From the NCBI GenBank assembly GCA_026724425.1, contig JAIUCV010000023.1, positions 1,054,001 through 1,118,000 on the forward strand: a stretch of 64,000 bases of DNA, in the 5' to 3' direction. The notes under the pieces were generated by a model, which was given only the letters and a program-made list of their open reading frames with translations, did no database searches and was not told the DNA's origin. This document shows, piece after piece, positions 22,640-33,701 of the stretch; positions within the stretch are counted from its first letter, which is position 1, and each line of letters begins with the position of its first letter. Origin of the DNA: Erythrophleum ivorense (Eukaryota > Streptophyta > Magnoliopsida > Fabales > Fabaceae). The translations under genes and the position numbers were made by a program.

Positions 22640-23985
22640 TAAATTTTTCAAGGTGTGCCAGCCTATGGTGGGGTTACCTCTTCACAAGTTAAGGGATGAT
22701 TCTATCACCATTAAGGGAGGAGAACAGCCTCCAAATATAAGACCATATAGATATGCACACTCCAAAATAAAAAAAAAGAGATTGAGAGATTAGTCCAAGA
22801 AATGTTGGAGGCAAGGATTATTTAGCCAAGCACCAACCCCTATTTGAGCCTAATGTTATTAGTTAAAAAGAAAAAATGGGAGTTGGAGATTTTGAATGGA
22901 TTACTGAGCTTTAAACAAGATAACAGTCCTCGATAAATATCCCATATCCACTATTGATGAACTACTAGATAAATTAGGTGGAGTTACCTTGTTCTCAAAG
23001 TTGAATCTTAAGTCTGGGTACCACCAAATATAGATCAAGCCTGGGGATGAAACCAAAACAACCTTTAGAATCTACAATGGCCACTATAAATTTTTGGTGA
23101 TGCTTTTTGGGTTGACTAACCCTCCTACATTCCAATTGCTTATGAATGACATCTTTAGGAACTACTTAAGGAAGGTTATCCTTGTCTTCTTCGATAACAT
23201 TTTGGTGTATAGTAAAGATATGGAAGCACACATAGAACATTTAAAAGTGGCTCTAGGGCTTTTACAAAAGCACTAGCTGGTCATCAACCCGAGCAAGTGC
23301 GTTTTTGGGCAAAATAAGTTGGAATATTTGGGGCACATCATATCTTCAGAAGGTGTGCAAGTAGATTCATCTAAGATTGAGGCTATGATAAAGTGGTCAA
23401 AGCCCTAGGATATTTGTTCATTAGGGGGATTTTTAGGATTAACCGGATATTATAGAAGATTTATTAGAGATTATGAGAAGATAGCTGCCCACTTATGGGG
23501 CTATTAAGAAGGACTCCTTTAAATGGACTGAAAAAGCTTAGCAGGCCTTTGAGAAGCTAAAAACAGCTATGTTGTTAGTCTTTGTTTTTGTAATGCTTGA
23601 TTTTTCTTTACCATTTGAAGTGGAAACAGATGCCTCGGGGAGTGGGGTAGCGGATGTACTTATGCAAAAGGAAAGGCCTATTGCATATTATAGTCAACAA
23701 CTTTCTGTGAAGGGAAGGCAAAGCTTGGTTTTTGAGAAGGAGCTTATGGCAATGGTCATGGCTATAAGAAAATGGCGCCATTACTTAACTGGGCATTCAT
23801 TTGTAATTAGAACAGATTAGAAGGCTTTGAAGTTTTTGTTGGAACAGCGGGTCATGGATCTTGATCAACAAAAATTGATTTCCAAGTTGATGGGATACCA
23901 ATTTAAGATTCAATATAAGTTGAGAAAGGAGAATTGTGTGGTTGATGCACTTTCACGAAAGCAAAATAAAGTAAAATTCAAGGCT
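22640..23985 (+). pseudogene. Gypsy reverse transcriptase and RNase H
   Basis: RT motifs are visible: SKLNLKSGYHQI (about 23000), then KTTFRIYNGHYKFLVMLFGL, then the catalytic box reading FFDNILVYS (23187-23213). The usual box is F/YxDD, so the second catalytic aspartate is replaced by asparagine. LGHIISSEGVQVD (about 23330) and GGFLGLTGYYRRFIRDYEKI (about 23425) follow. RNase H begins at FEVETDASGSG (about 23600) and runs to LSRKQNK near 23970. Stops at 23030, 23275, 23408 and 23818 and a frameshift near 23490 rule out activity. Confidence 0.85.
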
Positions 23986-23995
23986 TTCTCTGTGG

Positions 23996-24690
23996 TTGTA
24001 TGAGGGAATTGAAAAGTTGAATGAAGAGGTCAATAATTATAGCAAGATGATGGAGATTATCCAGAAATTAATCAAAGGGGATGGTGTACTAGAAGGATAC
24101 AGCTTTAAAAGCGGCTGCCTCCTATATCACAATAAGCTGGTGGTGCCTAGAAATTCTCCTAGAACAAAAGAGTTCATAAGAGAGTTTCATGATTCACCAA
24201 TGGGAGGACATTTTGGGTACCTGAGAACTTACAGATGTTTGAGTGTAGTAGTTTATTGGGAGGGAATGAAAAATGATGTACAAGATTATGTGGCTAGGTG
24301 TATAACCTATCAATGGAATAAGTATGAAACTATGAGTCTAGTTGGATTACTCCAACCACTACCTATTCCTTAAAGGGTGTGGAAAGACATCAATATGGAT
24401 TTTGTGGTGGCTCTTCCTAAATCAAACTGGTTTAACACAGTTTTGGTGGTGGTGAATAGAGTCACTAAATATGGACACTTTATTCCACTATTTCGTCCCT
24501 TTGCAGCGAAATAGGTTGCGGAAATTTTTGTCAAGGAGATAATCAAACTACACGGATTTCCAAGAACTATCGTTTCTGATCGAGATTGCATCTTTATTAG
24601 TCATTTCTAGAAAGAAATGTTTATGCTGGCTGGCACTACTATCAAACATAGATCGGGGTACCATCAAGAAACAGATGGACAAACAGAAGT
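23996..24690 (+). pseudogene. Gypsy integrase, N-terminal part
   Basis: Contains the H..H part HDSPMGGHFGYLRTYR of the zinc-binding domain, a changed CITYQWNKY (the usual second cysteine is now Y), then DINMDFVVALP and IVSDRDCIF with the first two catalytic aspartates, and GYHQETDGQTEV just before the insertion. It resumes at 26612. Several stops are present. Confidence 0.85.
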
Positions 24691-24957
24691 GGTTATGATG
24701 GAATTCTAATACTAATATATGGATTTTATTAGAAAACTATCGCTATGGCTCTCGTTGAATGAAGGAGATAGCTGTTTACAAGGTAAAAACCATAGAAAAA
24801 TACTAGAAGAAGAAAAATGTCTCCTGACTGTCGAGAGGTTAGGTGCTCTCCTAAATCCAGAATCTTCCTAGGTAATACTCAAAATTTCTGGACTGATTCT
24901 AGTTGCATTTGCAATTCCATTTCCTTAGAGAGTGACAAAGGAATGGAATGCACTGAT

Positions 24958-26365
24958 TTAGTGGAATGAATCTTTTAATTGGGAGACATGAAAAACAGGA
25001 TGTATGTGTGTGGTCTTTGGTAGTTCCAACTTATAGGCCACTTTCCTCATCTTTTCCAATATCTTGTAACGGCCACAAAATCTGGGGGACAGCTTTTCAT
25101 TTTGCTTTTTGGCTAATCTCTTCAGTTTGTAGGGCTTAATTTGGAAATAGACTATATCTCCCACATTAAACTCCGCATCCTTTCGCCTTTTGTTCTTTCA
25201 TCTTGGATTGTGTTGTCTCAAAATGATTTTTTAATTCAGCAAGAATCAAATTTCTCTCTTTCAGTTGTTTGTTTACTTCCTCCACCTTGGATATATCTTC
25301 TTGCCATTTGAATAATGCTAGAGGGTCCCTTCCATATAAAGCTTTGAAAGGAGTTAGCCCTGTGGATCTATTAAAAGTTGTGTTGAACCAATATTTAGCC
25401 TATGGAAGCATCTTAAGCCAAAGCTTGGCCCTATCTTTCGCGAAACACCTTAAGTAGGTCTCCAAACTTCTATTGATTACCTCCGTTTGCCCGTTCGTTT
25501 CTGGGTGATAGCCTGAGCTCTACTTCAAAGTGCTACCTACCATTGTGAACATTTCTCTCCAAAATTGGCTAACAAAAATCTTATCCTTGTCCAACACTAT
25601 GGTTTTTGGGAATCCATGGAGTTTAGTCACCTCCTTCACAAAGACTTCAGCTACTTCCTTTGCATTGAAGGGATGAGAGGGGATAGTGGAATAAAATGAC
25701 TGTATTTAGTAAGCCGGTCCACTACTACCATGACAGTGTCAAATTTGCTCACTTTTGGAAGTCACACAACAAAATCCATACTTATGTCTTCCTATACTTG
25801 TTGGGGAATGGGTAGGGGTTGTAGCAAACCTATTGGACTCAAAGCTTCATACTTATTTTGCTGGCAAATCTCACATCTAGCCACATATTCTTGAATATCC
25901 CTTTTCATTCCTTCTTAATAAACCACCTCAACCAACCTCTTGTAAGTCCTCAAATAGCCTGAATGGCCTCCAATGGGAAAGTTATGATATTCCTTCATTA
26001 ATTCAGTGTTCTCGGTGATTTTCTTGGCAATACTAGTTTGTTGTTGTACTTAGATTGCCCCTATTGATGCTGTACCCCCTTGGTGCTCCAGTTCCCCGTT
26101 AGGATTTTCTCCCTAATTTCCTTGAGCTATTCATCCTTATTTACTTTTGTTTCAAACTCCTCTAGTCCTTCGTAACTCCATACAAAAAAGGCTATCATTT
26201 CCATGTCATTATCTCTTTGGGACAAAGCATTAGCCACCTTATTAGCTACCCCAAGTTTATATTGTATTTTGAACTTATATCTTATTAATTTGGAAACCTA
26301 TTTCTGTTGATGAGGATCTATCACCCTCCATTCCAAAAGGAATTTCAAAGCCTTTTGATCTGTTC
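24958..26365 (-). pseudogene. Gypsy RNase H end and integrase, inverted copy
   Basis: The minus strand reads ALKFLLEWRVIDPHQQK and YKFKIQYKLGVANKVANALS (end of RNase H, 26350-26230). Integrase follows: GGHSGYLRTYKRL, CEICQQNKYEALSPIGLLQP (HHCC domain, about 25880), DISMDFVV and FDTVMVVVDRLTKYSHFIP. The C-terminus is VGDIVYFQIKPYKLKRL to HIHPVFHVSQLKDSFH (25161-24958). It is clearly related to, but distinct from, the host gypsy. Multiple stops. Confidence 0.85.
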
Positions 26366-26374
26366 TTATCACAA

Positions 26375-26545
26375 AGGGCTATCCAGAGGTTATTACTATT
26401 ACAACCTAAATCTCTTCAACAGCTCATGGATTATGCATATCAGGTGGAAGGGAGAAATTGGTGATTCAAAAGGCCAAGGAGGAAAGGAAATTTAAAGGGG
26501 TGAAGTCTAATCTGGCTAGCAAATGGAACAGATCAGAAGGCTTAC
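26375..26545 (+). pseudogene. Gypsy gag fragment
   Basis: LLLQPKSLQQLMDYAYQVEG, then after a frameshift VIQKAKEERKFKGVKSNLAS, matches the gag segment at about 21120-21250 of the host element. It lies in the opposite orientation to the adjacent pol fragment. Confidence 0.7.
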
Positions 26546-26611
26546 TAACTTCTGTTGGTTATCTTTGGGCCTCCTTACATACACTTGACACTCGGGAGGT
26601 TCATCAGTTTA

Positions 26612-27180
26612 ATAGAAGCTTGGAGACTTACCTTTGCTGTTTTATAGGAGATAAACCCAAAACATGGGCTAAATGGCTATCTTAGGTTGAGTATTGGTTC
26701 AATACCAATTACAATCATTCCATAGGGATGACTCCCTTCAAAGCCTTGTATGGTAGGGATCCTCCTACTTTGTTGAAGTGGCAAGATAATATTTTAGTGG
26801 TGGAAGAAGTCAATGACTAGCTTAAAGAGAGAGACCAGATTCTAACAGAGTTGAAGGCTGATTTTGAGCAAGCCCAAGTGAGAATGAAGGAGCAGGTTGA
26901 CAAAAAGAGAAGAGATGTAGAATTTATAGTTGGGGACATGGTTTATTTGAGGTCGAGACCTTATAAACTAAAAGTTCTTGTTAAAAAATAGAATGAAAAG
27001 TTATCTCCAAAATTTTATGGCCCCTATAGGGTGGTGGAACGTTTTGGGAAAGTAGCTTATAAGTTGGAACTCTTGGGCACAGACAGAATTCATCCGGTGT
27101 TCCACATTTCCGAGCTAAAAAATCTCTTCATCCCATTGTACCTACCCAGGAAATACCACCATCCTTATCTGAGGAGATGG
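26612..27180 (+). pseudogene. Gypsy integrase, C-terminal part
   Basis: Continues the integrase after the nested insertion: NRSLETYLCCFIGDKPKTWA, then (after a stop at 26682) VEYWFNTNYNHSIGMTPFKA with the third catalytic region, and VGDMVYLRSRPYKLKVL to RIHPVFHISELK (about 26930-27120). There are stops at 26818 and 26989. No chromodomain signature was recognised beyond this. Confidence 0.85.
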
Positions 27181-27342
27181 AGCTCCAAGACCAGCCTGAG
27201 AGGGTGCTAAAGACTAGGATTTTAACCAATGGACAGCAACAGGTCCTTATTGTGACAGCACTTGTGAGGATGCAGATATTATTAAGGAGCAATTCCTTAC
27301 TTTCCACCTTTAGGACAAGGTCAATCTTGGTGGGGAGGGTAA

Positions 27343-27788
27343 TGATGGACCCATTAGGTCCAATAAGGAGTGACGGGTTTATGAAAGAAAAAAAAGTGGA
27401 TAGAGCCCATCAGGGAAAAAGGGTGAATGAAGGAGGGCAAAATGCGGAGTTATTAAACATAACTAATTCTGACCTCATGGGTACAGGTGGCAGAGAGAGA
27501 ATGAGTGGAGGGGAGGATGGAGAGCATAGAGTGGGAGGTGTGTAGCTGGAGGGAGGCTATCGGAGGAGTAAGGAGAGAACCTAGCCTCTCGAAAGCCAGG
27601 AGGATGGGGAGCTGAGCTCTTTCTTTCGCTTCTGTTTGTTTTTACGTTTACATATCTTCTGTTTTCTGTTTTCAATTCCAGTCATCAGCTAGGAAGTGTA
27701 TCAGTTTTTTCCTTTCTCCCTTCACTTTCAGGGGAGAAGGAATTACCTAGTTATGAATAATAGAAATCCATTTTTCTGGGCTCCATCA
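27343..27788 (+). repeat. 3' LTR of the gypsy element
   Basis: Starts TGATGGACCCATTAGG directly after a purine-rich tract (TGGTGGGGAGGGTAA, the likely polypurine tract, ending 27342). It ends CTCCATCA at 27788, followed by TSD GGTTC. Short frames over it are meaningless. Confidence 0.9.
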
Positions 27789-27967
27789 GGTTCACATTGA
27801 TGATTAAGAAAATACACATGTCTGTGGAGATGGGCTGTTGACATTTTGGAACGTCTGGTTGGAAGTATGTCTATTGTTTTATGTGCTTTCATATTTTTTA
27901 TTTCCTTCTTGAATTTTCATTCCATTTGTAATATTTTTTCTTTTTTCTCCCCCCTCTTTTTTGGTGC

Positions 27968-30900
27968 AGGTCCAAAATTTAAATGAAATTGAGCTAGAGT
28001 TGAAAGTCCATTGATTCAAGGTTGGGGTTGTATATATCAAGTTATATTTTTATGATTTGCTAAATCTTATTGTGTATTTTTTCTGTTTTAACACTGAGGA
28101 ATTTTGTGCATATGTTTGGGACATGGGTTTACAAATGCTTGAATCATGATAATAAATATAAAGACAGCACAAACTATGGGTAAATTATAGGCTCGAAAAG
28201 GCTCTTACCTGGTTATTCAGTTGGATGGATAGATACCAAGTGTCATTCCTTGTAATTTATAGGAACTGGTAAAAGTACATATACAATAATAAAAGATAAC
28301 AGTTCTCAATTATTGCCAGAGTCGATCAAGCTGGAAGGAACATAGTGATTTCATTTTGTTCTTATTATACCTCTTTATTCTCTTTCTGTTATTGGGCATC
28401 TTTCGAAGACTGGTTGTTTTTTATGTATTGATTTGGTTTTATACTTCACTACTCTGCTTGCCATAGGACTTTGCTAAATGCAGCTTAGAGAAAGTTTATG
28501 AGTGTATCTGATTATTAGTATATACCTTGTTTTTATTTGTCGAAGTATTGCTCGCCTCCCTTGGTACTGTAACTTGTAGCTTCCTTAAATCAATACTTAA
28601 TTGCTCAATTAATATTTTACTTGAAGTATTGTGCTTTGTAATGTCCATTCAGGTTTCTGTGTGGGAAATTAAATCAGCTATCAATTATATTGTGTTACAC
28701 CTGTTTCCACTGAACGGATTGAAGTATATCAGATATCTAGCCTCTTGTATATTGTAAGGTCACAACTTGTTTCTTTAGTTTCTTAGATTGCGAATGAATT
28801 TGTGTGTTAAACAAGCCACGTTGTTGCTCTCATTGTCTAATGCACTTGTAGATTCTGAATGTACATGTGTGAGGAATTACAGCAATATTTTTTAAATTCT
28901 CATTCTGGACCCCCTTTCTTATTAAGTTATGTAGAGTTCTATTTATTTAAAGGTTAAACCTTTTACTATTATATGTATTTTGACCTTTTTCTTATAGAAA
29001 ATCCAATTTTTCACCTTTTACTTAAATCTCTGATGAGTTGAGTCTATCCAATTACCTTGTTCTGAGGTAACTATTGACTTTTTGAATTATAAATTTATGA
29101 AGAGAAGATATTAAAATATATTTACTAAGAAAATTTTCAATTTTTGAGAAAGCTGATGATTCATTAGAATATTGTAAATACTATTGAATAGAAGATCTTT
29201 TAGTACTATTGTTTGGCTAAAAAATGGTCCTGGATGCCTACAAATTTTCTGATGCATACTTGAGAATAGGGCTGATTTGGGGTTTTAGTTAGAAAAATAT
29301 TTATGATTGTTTCTGTTAAATGAGCTTTGGAAGTGAAATAGCCCAAGCCCAAGAGTGAATGATCTGGAACGGGCTAGTTATAGGATTTTGATTAGATTTT
29401 AGATACTCATATTAGCTTTTAGCCCAAGATAAACGAATTTGTTGAGTGGTGGCAATTGGTTCTTGTTTTTGAAATATATTTGATGTAGGTCTCACAGCAG
29501 GTTTCTAACTGTCTGGAGCTGGCTGGACCCAATTAAATAGTATTCTCATCTTAAATCAAACTGTTTCATATAAACATGGTTATTGTTTTTACATTTATAG
29601 CTAATTAACTTAAAATATTCTGTTGTTGGCAACCTAGTAACTTTAAACTCTTTGCTGCGTATGTTGATAAGTCTTAAACCATATCAATTCACTTGTTTCC
29701 TCTATCTCTTTTGCTAAAACAATGATTGTTTTTGTTGCAATTTGCGGACACATTTGAAGGAGGTTTTCGGCGCGCTTTTATGAACTCCCTCCTACCGAGA
29801 TCAGGCTGGTTCTGAGTTCTTATTGCTGATTTCAGGGGAAGCTTCGGTGTAGGAAGGGTTCTTCCTGGAAAAAATGGAATTGTCAGTAGACGGGCCTGTT
29901 CCAGAGGGCTTTATGGTATCTTTTGTGTGGTAGATTTGCTATTTATGATCCTTCACGATTTTTAGAATTTTTTTCATAAGTAAAAATAAGATTTAGAGAA
30001 TTTAGGTGGTTTGATGCCTTAATATTTAGTTCTAACTGTGATATATTGCTTTTATGCATGCGTTATTTGGCCAGTTTAATCTGTCATTTCCTGTATATAT
30101 GTTGTTGAGAAGAAATATTAAGAGTCCGTTCTTCAGTTGCTTTAACTTGGTTGCTAGAATTTTAACTATGCATATTGTATTGCAGGACGTTGTAAATTTT
30201 TAGGATGATAAGTCAACTGAATTTTATGTTGCAACATTAAAAAGAGAAAGAATTAAGGAAAGAAACCTCTTCGTTATTTTGTTTGTGATAACACATTCTA
30301 GGATTTTGGTAATATATAAATGAGAATATTGCGGGTTACTCCGTCAACCTCAGCCCATCTGTATGTTATGTCACCCACATATATATAAAAGAAAACTTCA
30401 AGAGTTAAGAAAAAAAAAAGGTCAACTTTGAATTGGTGGCGCTGATACCAGTGCACGAATAATATTATGAATAATGATGATGAGGGTAGAGAGAAGTAAA
30501 TTTTGTGTGGTCCAAAATGTTAATATGTTGGGAAGAGATGAATCACTGGTGACGAGAACGAGGTGTGTGGAATTGTCAATGGCACACCATAGAATCACCA
30601 ACCTGTCATCATATTGATTTTTCGCCTTTTAGATTATAGAGAGATGGCATTGACCAGGCATTTATTTGAAAATTGGAAAATTTTGCTTCTATATGAAGTC
30701 TGCTTACGTGATATTATTCAATATACCTTAATTAGGATTTAGTTTTATGATAACTGGCTTTTTTCAAGTGTTATAAGCACTGGCAGCACAAAAAGAAAAA
30801 GGCTAGTAGGCAAAGGGAATCTTTGAACTGGACACCAAGTGCATATTGCATTCATGATAGAGTAACCACCTCCCCCCCCCCCCCCCCCCCAAAAAAAAAA

Positions 30901-31345
30901 CGAAAGATAGAAAGAAAGAAAAGTTAAAATTGTAATGTATTTATTAATTTATTCCACCAGGTTAGCGTCAAGACTGGAGAAAGTTCCCTTGCGTTTTATA
31001 CTGCTGAAAACAGAAGATCAACTCCGATTGGTGTTTCTACATAGAATGTTGCTCCTATGAAGGTAATAATGAGTACTCTCTTTATTATATAAAGATGAAA
31101 AGTGTGTGCATAAACTTGCATCTCTGAGATGAATGGTAGTCTTCTCTATATTTTTATTTATAAACTTGATAATTTAAACTTAAAGAAAAAAGGCATCCAA
31201 GTCAAACATAAATATATATGTTGAAGATGAATCAAAGAATTGTATTGTATATGTTTATTATTGCTCTACATTTTAACGAGAGGGATATTTGTTCCTCAGG
31301 AAAATTGGAACGCTTATTATTGCTCTATTATGGTGGATGCATAGA
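27968..31345 (+). pseudogene. Degraded exon series of an unrecognised host gene
   Basis: Several exon-like islands with splice-type borders lie in intron-like AT-rich DNA. After TTTTTTGGTGCAG at 27968 comes VQNLNEIELELKVH then stop. At about 29836-29915 I read EKMELSVDGPVPEGFM, ending at a GT. At 30186, after TTGCAG, the frame reads DVVNF, stop, DDKSTEFYVATLKRERIKER. At 30961-31061, after CCACCAG and before GTAATA, it reads VSVKTGESSLAFYTAENR, ...GVST, stop, NVAPMK. At about 31301, after CCTCAG, it reads ENWNAYYCSIMVDA then stop. Each piece has one or more stops that could come from a single base change, which suggests a recently dead gene. Grouping them into one gene, and with the 17655-19076 pieces, is inference; I do not recognise the protein. 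Confidence 0.35.
30872..30900. repeat. C19-A10 homopolymer block
   Basis: Nineteen consecutive C followed directly by ten A, then a GAAAGATAGAAAGAAAGAAAAG purine run broken only by T. The minus strand would carry G19, able to form quadruplexes. It may also be a difficult spot for sequencing. Confidence 0.8.
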
Positions 31346-32894
31346 AGATTCCAAATCATAGTGCATTTACCGGTCTGATTCTTTCTAATTAATTTTGATC
31401 ATCAAATACAAAATTGTACTCAAACAATTACTTTAAGTTTTTATTCTAATAGATTATAAGGTTAAATTTTTATTATCTTTTTTTTTTTTGGGTCAGAAGG
31501 GAAAGATAGTTTAGGATTTTATTAACTATGTATCAAATACCAGATCATATGTATAACATTATCATTTTATATTTCATTAAAACCTATCCTTGCTGCATTG
31601 TTGTTGGATATTTTTCGAACTATGAAAATCGCACGTTATTGAAAGCTACTCATTTTACGATATTTGAGTTTGACAGATTCATTTTGAAACTCTTCCCATG
31701 CTAGCTATGTAATCTCTAGAGATAATACTCTTAAATATTTCAAAAGGTGAATCAAAAACAGTAAATGTTAATATGCAAGGTTCTTGAAGCATTTGCTTCT
31801 TGGCTTCGCTATATGTTGACAGAGGAACATATATGTTGTCAGAGATAGGTTGGTTCCTCCTAACCTTGTAGTTTCATTTGATACTAGCATTTAATTTGAC
31901 AAGCTTTTGCTCATTAGCATCTACTTGGCTTGAGAACTAAATTATATTCTGGACAATAGCTGATGTGAATTGCTTTTCTAACTGTCATCATCATCAATAA
32001 TGTATATGTTACAGACCTATAAAATGGATATATGCAGAATGTGTCCTCTTTTATTCTTTTTTGTCAACTCTTGTGCAACCTTGTAATTGTGGATGTCCTA
32101 AGACACACCGTTTTTCTGAATTAAAATATTCCTCTGAATTAAAATATTAATTTCTGAATAATGCAATTATAGTTGCTTCTTAGCATGTCACCAACTTCAT
32201 TTGAAGAATTTGAGGCCATACTAGCAAATTGGTAATATTGTTGTATATTCTTATCTCTGTTTCCTTCTCTTTCCTTTCTTTACAATTTGAAGTCTGTTGG
32301 TATTATACTCAAATATTAATTTAACTTTTTTTTTTCTTTTAGGAAAATGTAGGTGATCCATATCTTTTGTTTTGTTTTTCTCAAACCATAATCTAAATAG
32401 CTAGGAATTTGTTTGCACTTGTAATTTCATTCTTGATATTTAAAATTTTACTGAACCATCTGGTCAAAATTTCGGTCAACTGGTAATTTAAATTGCAAAT
32501 TAGAAGGGTTTTAACTATTTTGATGGTTCTTATAATTTTGAGTCTTTAAAAATCTGAGTGAATTTAATTTTACTATTTAAAACTTTTTTTTTTTAAGTTT
32601 TTCAAAATTTGCTCGAAATTACAGTTTTACCATTAAATTTTGATTTATTTTGTTTAGCTGTTTCAGCTTTGATTTCAGGTAATCTTTAGTTTCTACACCT
32701 CATTTTTAGATTCTCTATTTAATATTATAGTTTTAATTTGCCTCAATTCATTTTATTTTGGAGTCTTCTTTCATTAATCATATAGTTCTAATTTTGGTTT
32801 CTCTTAACTTATATTGTTCTTTTTTAAGCCTGTGATTCAGTTTAAATAATTTATTCTACTATTTAAGAATTTTGAATTACCCAATCATAAGATA
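31346..32894. other. Noncoding AT-rich stretch
   Basis: Possibly further introns of the dead gene to its left. No exon, repeat or RNA gene seen. Confidence 0.4.
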
Positions 32895-33115
32895 TTACAA
32901 ATTAAGAATCAAATTTCTTTTACTTGTGTGAAACATTGTTAACTCACATATATTAAAATACTAACAAAAAAAATCCTTAAATCTCTTTTGTTGCCATTGC
33001 CAACAAAACTAAACTTTTCTCCTCACTTTTTTCAACTTCATCTTCATCTTTATTGCCTTCTTCTTATGATTGGAAAATTCAGCAATATTCTCTAAGATTT
33101 TACTTATAGGAAAAT
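32895..33115. repeat. Left arm of an inverted repeat (partner 36300-36525)
   Basis: The stretch around ATTGCCAACAAAACTAAAC (about 32995) pairs with the complement of about 36415-36430. Similarity extends outward through TCACATAT and inward through GATTTTACT...GAAAATTTT. The arms are about 220 bp, imperfect with small gaps. Nearly all the distance between the arms is the solo LTR at 33702-36290. Confidence 0.75.
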
Positions 33116-33696
33116 TTTTTAACTTTTTTAAGGAAAATTACAAAGTTAAATCCTCCACTTATAGTGGTCAATAAATGCATAATATTTGCCATGGACAAAG
33201 AACACAATCAACTCCCATATTTCGGGTGCTTTATGAACTTTCCAAAAAAAAAGTTTTCTTTTGCCTCCTATTAGTCCTCTAACACTACTACAAAAATCCC
33301 TTTTCAACAAAAACATAGGATATGACTTAAACATGCATTATTTGACCATAGACAATCAACTTTAAATTCAAACCCATAATTCTTCCCTTTGCTAGTTTCT
33401 TTAAGCTCCAGTGTATTTGGCAAACGAAAAATACATAGCCAAAGGTTAGTTCCAAATTATTGACCAAGTTGAGCTTTTCGTGGTCAATAAAGAGCAAGAT
33501 GAAGATGATAAAGATAAAGGAAAAAACTAGATGTTTGATGAAAAACTAAGCAACAGTAATCAAACATACTGTTTTTTGTTAAATTATGAAAAATAATGCT
33601 TTAAATTGCATTTGGATTGTTTTGGTCTACTCCATCTAAGGTGGGAAGATTTTGTTCTTCATTCTCCACGGTGCATTTGTTGGCTATTGTGATTGG
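33116..33696. other. Interior of a foldback element
   Basis: Lies between the left inverted-repeat arm and the solo LTR. It contains CACTACTACAAAAATCCC at about 33288, which resembles a CACTA transposon end but has no partner. No gene. Confidence 0.4.
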
Positions 33697-33701
33697 AAGA
33701 T

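Larger units (their letters stand above)
24696..26606 (-). mobile_element. Nested composite retroelement, antisense, with internal inversion
   Basis: Begins TGATGGAATTC and ends GGTTCATCA, between GGTTA (24691-24695) and GTTTA (26607-26611), a 5-bp TSD with one mismatch. Deleting it restores integrase (TEV to NRSLETYL). Inside, 24958-26365 is gypsy RNase H end plus integrase on the minus strand, whereas about 26375-26545 is a gag piece on the plus strand. The two coding pieces therefore face each other. No pair of full LTRs is recognisable within it. How it formed is unclear. Confidence 0.7.
19082..27788 (+). mobile_element. Ty3/gypsy retrotransposon with three nested insertions
   Basis: Ends are TGATGGACCC and GGGCTCCATCA, flanked by a perfect 5-bp TSD GGTTC (19077-19081 and 27789-27793). 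Both LTRs are 446 bp once the nested insert is removed from the left one. A tRNA-Met-type primer site lies at 20431. Internal order is gag, protease, RT, RNase H, integrase. Three later insertions interrupt it: a solo LTR (19319-20213), a Helitron-like element (21251 to about 21694) and an antisense composite (24696-26606). Without them the element is about 5.4 kb, normal for a plant gypsy. Many stops and frameshifts make it non-functional. Confidence 0.92.

Noticed and set aside
33288..33305. CACTACTACAAAAATCCC as a CACTA transposon end
   Set aside because: No matching opposite end, no 3-bp TSD and no transposase; kept only as a remark in the foldback entry.
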